A stretch of 64,000 nucleotides of DNA from Enterobacter sp. SA187. Its GTDB lineage: Bacteria; Pseudomonadota; Gammaproteobacteria; Enterobacterales; Enterobacteriaceae. Positions 53,099 to 61,734 of this stretch are shown here, in pieces. Location of the stretch: NCBI RefSeq assembly GCF_001888805.2, contig NZ_CP019113.1, positions 4,216,001 to 4,280,000 on the forward strand. Reading direction: 5' to 3'. The translations under genes and the position numbers were made by a program. Below the pieces are notes generated by a model that saw nothing but the letters and a program-made list of their open reading frames with translations, did no database searches and had not been told where the DNA came from. Each line of letters starts with the position of its first letter. Position 1 is the stretch's first letter.

Positions 53099-53719
53099 TT
53101 AGATGGACAAATTATTGATTTTCATCTGCATCATTTCGCTCAGCGCCGGTGAAGCGTTGCTTTGAGCGCCACTCTCCCATGCGGTGCGAGCACCTTGTTT
53201 ATCGCCTTTACTCAGCAATGCTTCACCGCGTAAATCAGCAACAATCGCCGTCCAGCCTTCGCCTTTGATCGACTCAAGGGTTTTCAGCGCGGCATCGGGC
53301 TGCTTCAGCTGTACCTGGACACGGGCCAGACGTACATTGATCACGGCCTTCAGATTTTCATCGCTGGCCGCGGCAAGACCCTGCTGTAACTGGGCAACCG
53401 CTTTGTTGAGGTCGTTTTTATCAACATACTGTTGAGCCAGTTCCAGCGACGCGAATGCGCCGTAGGTGTTTTTGTTGTCAGCGGCAAATTTTTCTGCTGC
53501 GGATAAGGTTTCCGGTTTATCCGCGCTGAGCGCAGACACGGCGTTTTCATAGTTGAGCGAAACCGCTCTGACTGACTCGTCCTGATGGCCCGCCCAGTAG
53601 CGCCAGCCTACCAGCGCGCCAATACCCAAAATAACCCCAACGGCCAGCGCTTTGCCGTTTTCGGCAAAGAAGCGTTTTAACGCATCAACCTGTTCGTTTT
53701 CGTTCTCGTAGATTTCCAC
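53099..53719 (-). CDS. yfgM: YfgM (AncA), membrane-bound TPR protein
   Basis: A 206-residue inner-membrane protein with one helix (ALAVGVILGIGALVGWRYWA, about residues 23-42) and a periplasmic TPR domain. In E. coli YfgM contacts the periplasmic chaperone PpiD and the SecYEG translocon and assists handover of outer-membrane proteins. The TPR region is seen at AFASLELAQQYVDKNDLNKAVAQLQ. It sits between hisS and bamB, 37 bp after hisS. Confidence 0.95.
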   Translation of the reverse strand: MEIYENENEQVDALKRFFAENGKALAVGVILGIGALVGWRYWAGHQDESVRAVSLNYENAVSALSADKPETLSAAEKFAADNKNTYGAFASLELAQQYVDKNDLNKAVAQLQQGLAAASDENLKAVINVRLARVQVQLKQPDAALKTLESIKGEGWTAIVADLRGEALLSKGDKQGARTAWESGAQSNASPALSEMMQMKINNLSI

Positions 53720-53756
53720 GCAGTCCCTCTCCTTAACGATAATTCACCGGGGAAGA

Positions 53757-55031
53757 TTAGCCCAGTAGTGTGCGCAGATGCGCCGCAACGCCATCCTGCG
53801 TCACCGTAACTTGCTCACCAGAGCGCAGATCCTTCACCACCACGTTGCCGTCAGCGACTTCCGATTCACCCAGTACCAGCGCGACGCGAGCGCCCCACTT
53901 GTCAGCGCGGGCAAACTGCTTCTTGAAGTTGCCGCCGCCGTGGTTGGTCATCAGCTTAACGCCTGGCATCGCATCACGTAACTTTTCAGCAAACTGCATA
54001 GCAGCAGACTGCGTATCGGTACCGGATGCAACCAGGTATATATCGACAACAGGATCGGCTTTAAATTCCGGATTAACGGCCTGAACCAGCAAAACAAGTC
54101 GCTCAAGGCCCATGGCGAAACCGACTGCCGGGGTAGCACGACCGCCCAGCTGTTCAACCAGACCATCGTAACGGCCGCCAGCACACACGGTGCCCTGCGC
54201 GCCAAGACTGTTGGTCACCCACTCAAATACGGTGCGGTTGTAGTAATCCAGACCGCGTACCAGACGCTGGTTAACGGTATAGGCGATACCCGCCTTATCC
54301 AGCAGCGCGCACAAACCGGCGAAGTGCTCGCGGGAATCCTCGTCGAGATAATCGCCCAGCGCCGGGGCGTCGTTCAGCAGCGCCTGTACGTCAGGATTTT
54401 TGGAATCCAGCACGCGCAACGGGTTGCTGTACATGCGACGCTTGCAGTCTTCGTCTAACTTGTCCTGATGCTGTTCCAGGAAGGCCACCAGCGCATCGCG
54501 GTAATTCGCGCGCGCTTCCAGCGAGCCGATGGAGTTCAGCTCAAGGCGAACCTGATCGGCAATACCCAGCGCGCGCCACCAGCGGGCGGTGAGCATAATC
54601 AGCTCGGCGTCGATGTCCGGCCCCTGCAGACCAAAGACTTCGCAGCCCAGCTGATGGAACTGACGATAGCGCCCTTTCTGCGGACGCTCGTAACGGAACA
54701 TCGGCCCCACGTACCACAGGCGCTGTTCCTGATTGTACAGAAGACCATGTTCGATGCCGGCACGCACGCAGCCCGCCGTTCCTTCCGGACGCAGCGTCAG
54801 GCTGTCGCCGTTGCGGTCATCGAAGGTGTACATCTCTTTTTCAACCACGTCGGTGACTTCACCGATCGCGCGCTTGAATAACGGGGTCTGCTCTACAATC
54901 GGCAAGCGGATTTCACTGTAACCGTAGCTGCCGAGCACGCTTTTTAAGGTGCCTTCAATGCGCTGCCAGAGGGCAGTTTCGCCAGGCAGGTAGTCGTTCA
55001 TGCCGCGAATGGCTTGAATATTCTTTGCCAC
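53757..55031 (-). CDS. hisS: Histidyl-tRNA synthetase
   Basis: Class II synthetase that charges tRNA-His. The 424-residue protein equals the E. coli length. Motif 2 is in WYVGPMFRYERPQKGRYRQF, the histidine-specific motif is LVRGLDYYNRTVFEW, and motif 3 is GFAMGLERLVLL. The C-terminal anticodon domain is complete. A terminator-like hairpin at 55053-55103 lies between ispG and hisS, so hisS may have its own promoter or partial read-through. Confidence 0.98.
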   Translation of the reverse strand: MAKNIQAIRGMNDYLPGETALWQRIEGTLKSVLGSYGYSEIRLPIVEQTPLFKRAIGEVTDVVEKEMYTFDDRNGDSLTLRPEGTAGCVRAGIEHGLLYNQEQRLWYVGPMFRYERPQKGRYRQFHQLGCEVFGLQGPDIDAELIMLTARWWRALGIADQVRLELNSIGSLEARANYRDALVAFLEQHQDKLDEDCKRRMYSNPLRVLDSKNPDVQALLNDAPALGDYLDEDSREHFAGLCALLDKAGIAYTVNQRLVRGLDYYNRTVFEWVTNSLGAQGTVCAGGRYDGLVEQLGGRATPAVGFAMGLERLVLLVQAVNPEFKADPVVDIYLVASGTDTQSAAMQFAEKLRDAMPGVKLMTNHGGGNFKKQFARADKWGARVALVLGESEVADGNVVVKDLRSGEQVTVTQDGVAAHLRTLLG

Positions 55032-55052
55032 GTTTATTCTCTTTATAGATAT

Positions 55053-55103
55053 AAAAATGAACCCTCAGCGCTTACCCGAACCTTGCGGGCGCGCTGCGGG
55101 TTC
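55053..55103 (-). terminator. Terminator-like hairpin between ispG and hisS
   Basis: A 13-bp near-perfect stem (GAACCCTCAGCGC, 55059-55071, with GCGCTGCGGGTTC, 55091-55103) is followed on the minus strand by five T at 55057-55053, only about 22 bp before the hisS start. It could make hisS partly independent of the upstream genes. Confidence 0.6.
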
Positions 55104-55139
55104 AATCATACACGGGAAGCAAGCCGCTTCCCAGCCGCG

Positions 55140-56258
55140 TTATTTTTCAAGCTCCCGGACATCTATCCGGCGCGCTTCATCCATCATGGAGGCTTTAGCG
55201 CGAATGCGCGCTTCCAGCTGAGCGATCATATCGTGGTTGTCGAGACGATCCCGGCGCACGCCGTCTTCGTAGAGACCGCTTTTCTTATTACCGCCGGTGA
55301 CGCCAAGGGTGGACACCAGCGCTTCGCCAGGACCATTCACCACGCAGCCGATAATGGAGACATCCATAGGCGTGAGAATATCTTCCAGACGCTGCTCCAG
55401 CGCATTCACCGTGCCAATCACATCGAATTCCTGACGGGAACAGGTCGGACAGGCGATGAAGTTAATGCCGCGGGAACGGATGCGCAGGGATTTCAGAATA
55501 TCAAAGCCCACTTTGATCTCTTCCACCGGATCCGCCGCCAGCGAAATACGCAGCGTATCGCCGATACCTTCAGAGAGCAGCAAACCAAGGCCAATCGCTG
55601 ATTTTACCGCGCCCGCACGCGCGCCACCGGCTTCGGTGATGCCAAGATGCAAAGGCTGTTCGATTTCTTTGGCCAGCAGGCGATAGGATTCTACGGCGAG
55701 GAAAACGTCGGAGGCTTTTACGCTGACTTTGAACTGATCAAAGTTCAGGCGATTGAGGTGTTCCACATGACGCATGGCGGATTCCAGCAGCGCCTGCGGC
55801 GTCGGCTCACCGTATTTTTCCTGCAAATTTTTTTCGAGCGAACCGGCGTTCACGCCGATACGAATAGGAATATTTTTGTCGCGCGCGCAATCGACAACCG
55901 CACGGATACGTTCTTCGCTGCCGATATTACCCGGATTGATGCGCAGACAATCGACGCCATATTCCGCGACTTTCAGCGCGATACGGTAGTCGAAATGGAT
56001 GTCCGCCACGAGCGGCACATTGACCTGTTGCTTGATGAGTTTGAAAGCTTCTGCCGCATCCATGGTCGGCACGGAGACGCGAACGATATCCGCGCCTACC
56101 CGCTCCAGCGCCTGAATTTGCTTTACGGTCGCTTCCACATCCGTGGTACGGGTATTGGTCATCGACTGTACGGCGATAGGCGCACCATCGCCAATGGGCA
56201 CATTACCAACGTAAATCCGCTTTGATTTTCTACGTTGAATAGGGGCCTGGTTATGCAT
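55140..56258 (-). CDS. ispG: IspG (GcpE), MEcPP to HMBPP reductase
   Basis: A [4Fe-4S] enzyme that turns 2C-methyl-D-erythritol 2,4-cyclodiphosphate into HMBPP in the isoprenoid MEP pathway. The 372-residue protein equals E. coli. A TIM-barrel domain with MTNTRTTDVEATVKQI and the C-terminal reductase-like domain with the cluster ligands in ACPTCSR (two Cys) and IGCVVNGPGEA (third Cys and conserved Glu) are intact. It follows rodZ by 26 bp. Confidence 0.98.
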   Translation of the reverse strand: MHNQAPIQRRKSKRIYVGNVPIGDGAPIAVQSMTNTRTTDVEATVKQIQALERVGADIVRVSVPTMDAAEAFKLIKQQVNVPLVADIHFDYRIALKVAEYGVDCLRINPGNIGSEERIRAVVDCARDKNIPIRIGVNAGSLEKNLQEKYGEPTPQALLESAMRHVEHLNRLNFDQFKVSVKASDVFLAVESYRLLAKEIEQPLHLGITEAGGARAGAVKSAIGLGLLLSEGIGDTLRISLAADPVEEIKVGFDILKSLRIRSRGINFIACPTCSRQEFDVIGTVNALEQRLEDILTPMDVSIIGCVVNGPGEALVSTLGVTGGNKKSGLYEDGVRRDRLDNHDMIAQLEARIRAKASMMDEARRIDVRELEK

Positions 56259-56284
56259 GAAAAATCTCCCGCGTTGCCCGACTG

Positions 56285-57280
56285 TTACTGTGCTGCTGAT
56301 TGTCCGGCATCGAGGGTCAGTCGCGCAACCTGATTAGTTCTGATAAATCGGCTCAGATCGACAGGTTTACCCTGGAACTGAATTTGTACCGCTGCCGGCG
56401 CGCCAATTTTGAGCTTATAGGGCGTCTGGCCTGCAAGATTCAGAGTAGCACCGCTACGCTGAATACCGCTGAAGAGTTTTTTACCGGTCGCATCGCTCAC
56501 TTCCAGCCAGCAATCGGCGGTGAAGGTCATCGCCAGCGCGTTGGCGTCGGCAGGCGCGGTCGCGTTAACGGCCGCCTGATCGGTCGGCAATGCCGTTGCC
56601 GCAGGGGTCTGCGGCTGAGTTGCCGCCGGATCGACGTTCGCCTGGGAAGGCGACACTACCGCATTCTGCGCGGTGGTGGTCGGGGCCGTCGGCGCTGGGG
56701 TTTCAGCAGTCTGCGGCGCGGCGTCTGCCGGTGCGGTGCCCGTAGTTTCGGATTCCGCAGACGGCGTGGCAGCTTCATTATTCAGCGGGATCGCCTGGGC
56801 GTCCGGGTTGCTGGCGTTCAGTTCCGCAGTGGACTGATCGGCCATAGTGGTGATTTCTTCCTGCTGGGCTTTGTGATTCTGCCACCACCAGGCACCGGTC
56901 AGGCCGAGGACGACAAAAAGCACCAGCCAGGTGATGCTCGTTAACCAGCCGTCGCGTTTTTTGCGACGTTTACCCAGCGAAAAGGTCTGCATCGGCGCAA
57001 CTTTCGCCGCGCGTACCGGTGCCTGCTTCTCCATCATCGGCAGCAGTTCTTCTTCCGGGATGTGCACCAGACGGGCATAGGAGCGGATATATCCACGTAA
57101 AAACGTCGAGGCTAAATCAGCAGGCGCTTTGTCGTCTTCAATATCGCGAACGGTGGAAACCTTGAGGCACAGGCGTTCAGCGACCGCTTGCTGGCTGAGT
57201 CCGAGTTGTTCACGGGCGCTGCGCAGACGAACGCCAGTGGATTGTGTTTCATTTTGATCGTGAGTGGCTTCAGTATTCAT
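56285..57280 (-). CDS. rodZ: RodZ, cytoskeletal protein
   Basis: A bitopic inner-membrane protein linking MreB filaments to the peptidoglycan elongation machinery. The 331 residues compare with 337 in E. coli. The N-terminal HTH_25 domain that contacts MreB is seen at ARQ-type LRSAREQLGLSQQAVAERLC and DIEDDKAP (residues 18-80), the single helix at WLTSITWLVLFVVLGLTGAW (about residues 110-130), then a Pro/Thr/Ala-rich periplasmic linker and the C-terminal beta domain (ALAMTFTADCWLEVSDATGKK). The linker is the usual variable part. Confidence 0.96.
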   Translation of the reverse strand: MNTEATHDQNETQSTGVRLRSAREQLGLSQQAVAERLCLKVSTVRDIEDDKAPADLASTFLRGYIRSYARLVHIPEEELLPMMEKQAPVRAAKVAPMQTFSLGKRRKKRDGWLTSITWLVLFVVLGLTGAWWWQNHKAQQEEITTMADQSTAELNASNPDAQAIPLNNEAATPSAESETTGTAPADAAPQTAETPAPTAPTTTAQNAVVSPSQANVDPAATQPQTPAATALPTDQAAVNATAPADANALAMTFTADCWLEVSDATGKKLFSGIQRSGATLNLAGQTPYKLKIGAPAAVQIQFQGKPVDLSRFIRTNQVARLTLDAGQSAAQ

Positions 57281-57573
57281 TCGCTACAACTGCTGGTACG
57301 TGAAATGTAAATTGAGGCGCTGGCGGGTCAGAATGCCCGCCCGCGCCGCGAAACTTCTGGTCAATTAACCTGAGCAAGACAGTATAAGACGGTCTGTCAG
57401 GCGTTAACAGTTAAGCTTTCCTGTAACAGGCTAAACTGTTGTTCCATCATTACATACTGCCCTAAACACGGCTGAAACGCACCGTAATTATTGACTATAC
57501 GAGTATATTTGGGCGGTATATTCCACATACTTATGCTTAGCGGTACAGAGAGCGTACCGCTAAGGCATCGTTG
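57281..57573. other. rlmN-rodZ intergenic region
   Basis: About 293 bp. It includes the rlmN hairpin at 57536-57564 and the expected rodZ promoter in a moderately AT-rich stretch. No small ORF or RNA was recognised. Confidence 0.5.
57536..57564. terminator. Perfect hairpin after rlmN
   Basis: CTTAGCGGTAC (57536-57546) pairs perfectly with GTACCGCTAAG (57554-57564), 7-nt loop, about 10 bp beyond the rlmN stop. No T-run follows, so it may be a processing or weak termination element. Confidence 0.6.
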
Positions 57574-58740
57574 TCAGACGGTTTTCACCGCAATGCTTTC
57601 GCCCTGCATACGTTTACGCAACGTACGCTTGGTACGGTCGATCACATCGCCTGCCAGCTGACCACAGGCGGCGTCAATATCGTCACCGCGGGTTTTACGC
57701 ACGATTGTGGTAAATCCGTATTCCATCAGCACTTTCGAGAAGCGATCGATACGGCTGTTCGAACTGCGGCCATAAGGCGCGCCGGGGAACGGGTTCCATG
57801 GGATCAGGTTGATCTTGCATGGCGTATCTTTCAGCAATTCCGCTAACTGATGCGCATGTTCGGTGCCATCGTTCACATGATCCAGCATCACATACTCAAT
57901 GGTCACACGGCCCTGATTGGCGTTGGACTTCTCAAGGTAGCGACGCACGGCAGCGAGGAAGGTTTCGATGTTGTACTTTTTGTTGATCGGCACGATCTCG
58001 TCACGGATTTCATCCGTCGGGGCGTGCAGGGAGATCGCCAGCGCCACGTCAATCATATCGCCCAGCTTATCCAGCGCTGGCACAACGCCAGAAGTGGAGA
58101 GCGTCACGCGACGTTTGGACAGGCCAAAGCCGAAGTCATCGAGCATGATTTCCATCGCCGGCACCACGTTGTTCAGGTTAAGCAGCGGTTCGCCCATGCC
58201 CATCATCACCACGTTAGTGATCGGACGCGTACCGGTCACTTTCGCCGCGCCGACGATTTTCGCCGCGCGCCAGACCTGGCCGATGATTTCAGAAACCTTC
58301 AGGTTGCGATTAAAGCCCTGCTGCGCCGTGGAGCAGAATTTACACTCCAGCGCACAGCCGACCTGGGACGACACGCACAGCGTCGCGCGATCGTCTTCCG
58401 GGATATAAACGGTTTCCACGCGCTGATCGCCTACGGCAATCGCCCATTTGATGGTACCGTCAGCGGAGCGTTGTTCTTCCACCACTTCCGGGGCGCGGAT
58501 CTCCGCCACTTCTTTCAGGCGGGTGCGCAACACTTTGTTGATGTCAGTCATCTCGTCAAAGTTGTCGCTGCAATAATGGTACATCCACTTCATCACCTGA
58601 TCGGCGCGGAAGGGTTTTTCGCCCATATTTTTGAAAAATTCGCGCATCTGCTGACGGTTTAAATCCAGCAGGTTAATTTTGGCGTCTTTATTCGGTACCG
58701 TTGAGATAACGGTTTCAGGCGTAACAGTTTGTTCAGACAT
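57574..58740 (-). CDS. rlmN: RlmN, 23S rRNA/tRNA adenine-C2 methyltransferase
   Basis: A radical-SAM enzyme that methylates A2503 of 23S rRNA and A37 of several tRNAs. The 388-residue protein (E. coli 384) has the cluster motif CALECKFC, the methylated catalytic Cys in the C-terminal DDIDAACGQLAGD, and FSKVLMEYGFTTIVRK. An N-terminal accessory domain is present. It is separated from ndk by the ndk terminator. Confidence 0.97.
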   Translation of the reverse strand: MSEQTVTPETVISTVPNKDAKINLLDLNRQQMREFFKNMGEKPFRADQVMKWMYHYCSDNFDEMTDINKVLRTRLKEVAEIRAPEVVEEQRSADGTIKWAIAVGDQRVETVYIPEDDRATLCVSSQVGCALECKFCSTAQQGFNRNLKVSEIIGQVWRAAKIVGAAKVTGTRPITNVVMMGMGEPLLNLNNVVPAMEIMLDDFGFGLSKRRVTLSTSGVVPALDKLGDMIDVALAISLHAPTDEIRDEIVPINKKYNIETFLAAVRRYLEKSNANQGRVTIEYVMLDHVNDGTEHAHQLAELLKDTPCKINLIPWNPFPGAPYGRSSNSRIDRFSKVLMEYGFTTIVRKTRGDDIDAACGQLAGDVIDRTKRTLRKRMQGESIAVKTV

Positions 58741-58784
58741 ATTTTATTCCGGCCTCGTTATTACACGTTATGGCCCGTGGAGGG

Positions 58785-58829
58785 TTAAAAAGAAACGCCC
58801 CGGTAAGCCTGTGCTCATCCTGGGGCGTT
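58785..58829 (-). terminator. ndk terminator
   Basis: AACGCCCC (58794-58801) pairs with GGGGCGTT (58822-58829) around a 20-nt loop; on the minus strand it is followed by TTTCTTTTT. It lies about 60 bp beyond the ndk stop. Confidence 0.75.
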
Positions 58830-58891
58830 GCATTGTACAAATTATGTTGCGCAGATGCCACGACCGCGCGTGACATTTACTAAATAAATAG

Positions 58892-59323
58892 TTAGCGGGT
58901 ACGCGGGCAAACTTCGCCTTCAGCGAAGAAGTAAGCGATTTCACGCTCAGCAGATTCAACGGAATCGGAACCGTGGGTACCGTTTTCGGTCAGGCTGTCA
59001 GCGTAATCCGCGCGCAGAGTACCTGCCAGCGCGTTCGCCGGGTTGGTTGCGCCAAGGATTTCACGGTGACGACGTACTGCGTCTTCGCCTTCCAGCACGG
59101 TAACCACGATCGGGCCGGAGGTCATAAACTCAACCAGACCGTCAAAGAAAGGTTTGCCCTGATGCTCAGCATAGAAACCGCCGGCTTTTTCAGAGGACAG
59201 ATGCAGCATTTTGGTACCGACAATTTTCAGACCTGCCGTTTCAAAGCGCGCAAAGATGCTTCCAATAACGTTTTTTGCCACCGCGTTAGGTTTAATGATG
59301 GAAAAAGTACGTTCAATAGCCAT
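58892..59323 (-). CDS. ndk: Nucleoside diphosphate kinase
   Basis: Transfers gamma-phosphates from ATP to NDPs through a phosphohistidine. The 143 residues equal E. coli Ndk. The active-site His117 is in ENGTHGSDSVESAEREI; NPANALAGTLRADYA and the N-terminal RTFSIIKPNAV are typical. A TATAAT box at 59380-59385 lies 57 bp upstream. In K-12 pbpC follows the other way; here a DMSO-reductase-type operon takes that place. Confidence 0.98.
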   Translation of the reverse strand: MAIERTFSIIKPNAVAKNVIGSIFARFETAGLKIVGTKMLHLSSEKAGGFYAEHQGKPFFDGLVEFMTSGPIVVTVLEGEDAVRRHREILGATNPANALAGTLRADYADSLTENGTHGSDSVESAEREIAYFFAEGEVCPRTR

Positions 59324-59379
59324 GATTACCTCAGTGTTATGTTTTGTTGTTGTGCATACATGCGTATGACCCGGCGCGA

Positions 59380-59385
59380 ATTATA
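59380..59385 (-). promoter_or_regulatory. Likely ndk -10 box
   Basis: A perfect TATAAT on the minus strand, 57 bp upstream of the ndk start. No good -35 hexamer is visible. Confidence 0.45.
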
Positions 59386-59445
59386 GAGAGCAACCGCACT
59401 ATTGCCTATGGACGAAGGTAACATTTTTTTAAAATAAGATGAGTA

Positions 59446-60327
59446 TTAGCAACAAAGCGCCCGCATACCGTGCTGATGCCGCTGGCAGGTCGGACAGTGC
59501 GTACTGCCCTGCTGCCACGTCAGAAACGGCTGCTGGCAGGAGGCGCAACGGGCAGATGCCAGCGGCAGTTGCCTGACGGGATCCTCCCGTGGCCCGGCAT
59601 TCAGGATCACCGCCTGATGATGGCACACCGCCTGACAGTTTCCACAGCCGGTACAGCGCGCTGATTCGATGATAAAACGCCCGCCTTCTGCGCGCAGCGC
59701 CTGTTCAGGACAGATCCGCCAGCAGGCCCCACATAACTGGCAGCGCTGCCGATCTATGTCCGGCAGCCAGCCGCTGACCTGCGGATACAGCTGGCGCAAC
59801 ACGCGCCTTCCCGCCGGTACACGGGCGCTGCGGGTTTCGATAACCTGAGCGCGCAGCAATGAACGGCGCGAGCTATCGATTCCGGCATCCGCTGGCGGAA
59901 TAATCCGCCATTCCGGCTCCTGATAGCGGCGCAGCGTCAGGTTGAGCCGCGCCACCGCCAGCGCCCAGCCGGGTTGCGCATCAATATTACAGGCCACGGC
60001 ACGAAGATGATAAAGCCGGTGCCAGATCAGCAGCTCTTCCGTGCTGGCCGCCCGGAAGGATAAGGGCACGACCAGCGCATCCCCGCGGTAATGGCGGAGC
60101 GGCGGGGTGATACCGCTGATGGCCTCTGCCGGGCAGACAAACAGGCAGTCGCCGCAGGACAGACAGCGATCCTCTGCGAGCGTGACTTTGCCGTTCACCA
60201 CCGACAGCGCCTCCACGGGACATGCCGACACGCAGGCCTGACAGCGGGCAAAACGCAGCGCATGGCGCACGCAGCGGTCGCCGATGGCTGGCGCCGCTGC
60301 TTTCTGAGTGAGCCTGAAGCGCACCAT
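59446..60327 (-). CDS. Polyferredoxin-like 4Fe-4S protein of the DMSO-reductase-type operon
   Basis: A 293-residue cytoplasmic-looking iron-sulfur protein. Four CxxCxxCxxxCP-type clusters are seen: CQACVSACPVEAL and CLSCGDCLFVCP near the N-terminus, then CQLCGACWRICPEQAL and CTGCGNCQAVCHHQAV, followed by a C-terminal CxxC...CxxC pair (CASCQQ, CPTCQR) and a CC terminus. The start overlaps the stop of the anchor gene (TGATG), so it is the last gene of the operon. Salmonella has a similar polyferredoxin gene in STM2527-2530. Electron transfer to or maturation of the molybdoenzyme is likely, but not shown. Confidence 0.85.
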   Translation of the reverse strand: MVRFRLTQKAAAPAIGDRCVRHALRFARCQACVSACPVEALSVVNGKVTLAEDRCLSCGDCLFVCPAEAISGITPPLRHYRGDALVVPLSFRAASTEELLIWHRLYHLRAVACNIDAQPGWALAVARLNLTLRRYQEPEWRIIPPADAGIDSSRRSLLRAQVIETRSARVPAGRRVLRQLYPQVSGWLPDIDRQRCQLCGACWRICPEQALRAEGGRFIIESARCTGCGNCQAVCHHQAVILNAGPREDPVRQLPLASARCASCQQPFLTWQQGSTHCPTCQRHQHGMRALCC

Positions 60328-61112
60328 CAGCCGATACTGAAGAAAATAAAGCGCAGGCCGATCTCAGCCAGCAACAGCAGCCCGCTTCCCGCCAGCAGCA
60401 GCTTTTTCGCTTTCCGAATACCTCCCAGACCAAAAATAATCATGCCCGCCGCCGACACTGCCCAGCTCAGGATAGAGAGCGTGCGCAGCTTCTCAAAGGC
60501 GGCCAGCGGATTATGCGGCAGGGTGACGATCTGCGGGCTGGCAGAGAGCGCGCCCATCCACAGTGGCTGCGCCAGCAGGCGAATCAGTACCACCAGCGCC
60601 ACGACCATAACGGCAAGCGTAATACGCCTTCTGCGTATATCCGGAGCGCTCAGCGCGGCATATACCGAGCCGACAATGCCCGTCGTACCGGCAAACAGGA
60701 TCAGCGTATTCAGGTGCTGCCAGGTGATCACCGCGGTATTGATGTAGATCTGCGCCATGCAGAACACATCGATCACGCCGAACAGCGCCGCCACCGGCAG
60801 CAACCATCCGCCCCCCGGTTTGCGCCACAGCGCAAGCAGCGTGCACAGCCCGAGCGCACCGAGATACAGCGAGGCGAACACTATTTCCCGGCTTAACCAG
60901 GAGCTGGCGATATGACGCAGGGCGTTCAGGGCATTAAGCGGATACCCCATATGCAGCGTGGAGGCCAGCAGCCCCAGGCTGGCCATGATGAAGGCCAGCA
61001 ACAGTCCGCTGCGCGGCGGGGTGCCACGTGCTGGCAGCAATGCCAGCCAGAGCGTGATGCCCACCGATCCCTGAAGCAGTAGCGTAAACAGCAGTAAGGG
61101 CAACTCATGCAT
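60327..61112 (-). CDS. DmsC-type membrane anchor subunit
   Basis: A 261-residue inner-membrane protein of the DmsC family with about eight helices (start MHELPLLLFTLLLQGSVGITLW, then ARG-rich loop and LLASTLHMGYPLNALNAL). In DMSO reductase this subunit oxidises menaquinol and holds the catalytic pair in the membrane; the conserved His in LHMGYPL fits the quinol site. It overlaps the start of the polyferredoxin gene and the end of the Fe-S subunit gene, so all are translationally coupled. Confidence 0.9.
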   Translation of the reverse strand: MHELPLLLFTLLLQGSVGITLWLALLPARGTPPRSGLLLAFIMASLGLLASTLHMGYPLNALNALRHIASSWLSREIVFASLYLGALGLCTLLALWRKPGGGWLLPVAALFGVIDVFCMAQIYINTAVITWQHLNTLILFAGTTGIVGSVYAALSAPDIRRRRITLAVMVVALVVLIRLLAQPLWMGALSASPQIVTLPHNPLAAFEKLRTLSILSWAVSAAGMIIFGLGGIRKAKKLLLAGSGLLLLAEIGLRFIFFSIG

Positions 61113-61734
61113 GGCGCGGCTCCTCTTTTTCTGCGCCCTGATGCGCTTTGATCACCAGATTCGGCTGCGTGATGACGGCATCCGGCAGCCCTTTCACGCT
61201 GTTAACATTGCCCCAGGCCGCGCGCAGTTCGTCAATCGGCCCGAACTTGATTGCGCCCAGCGGGCAGGTTGCCACGCATACCGGCGGTTCGCCTTTAGCC
61301 TGCAAATCGACGCAGAAGTCGCATTTTGACATCTGGCCGGTCTGTGCATTTAACTGCGGCGCGCCGTAAGGACAGGACCAGGCGCAGTAGCCGCAGCCCA
61401 CGCACTTATCGGTATTCACCCGCACGATGCCGTCGCCAGGCCGTTTATGCATAGCGGTGGTCGGACAGTTTTTAGTGCAGATCGGATCGGCACAGTGATT
61501 ACAGGAAATGGAGAGTGTGTAAGCAAAGACGTTATGCTGCACCCCGCCCTGCCCGGTCGGTATAAAGCCGCCGCCGGTCACTTCATACACGCGACGGAAG
61601 CGACGCCCGACTTCCAGATCGTTTTTATCCTTGCAGGCCACCTGACAGGCCTTACAGCCTGAACAGCGTGAGGAATCAATAAAAAATCCCAGCTGCGTGT
61701 CGCTCACCGGTGGATAGTCTGTAAACTGACTCAT
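61105..61734 (-). CDS. DmsB-type Fe-S electron-transfer subunit
   Basis: A 209-residue subunit with four [4Fe-4S] cluster motifs: CSGCKACQVACKDKN, CNHCADPICTKNCP, CVGCGYCAWSCPYGAP and CDFCVDLQAKGEPPVC...CP. It carries electrons from the membrane anchor to the molybdenum subunit. Same order and length as E. coli DmsB (205). It overlaps both neighbours by a few bases. Confidence 0.94.
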   Translation of the reverse strand: MSQFTDYPPVSDTQLGFFIDSSRCSGCKACQVACKDKNDLEVGRRFRRVYEVTGGGFIPTGQGGVQHNVFAYTLSISCNHCADPICTKNCPTTAMHKRPGDGIVRVNTDKCVGCGYCAWSCPYGAPQLNAQTGQMSKCDFCVDLQAKGEPPVCVATCPLGAIKFGPIDELRAAWGNVNSVKGLPDAVITQPNLVIKAHQGAEKEEPRHA

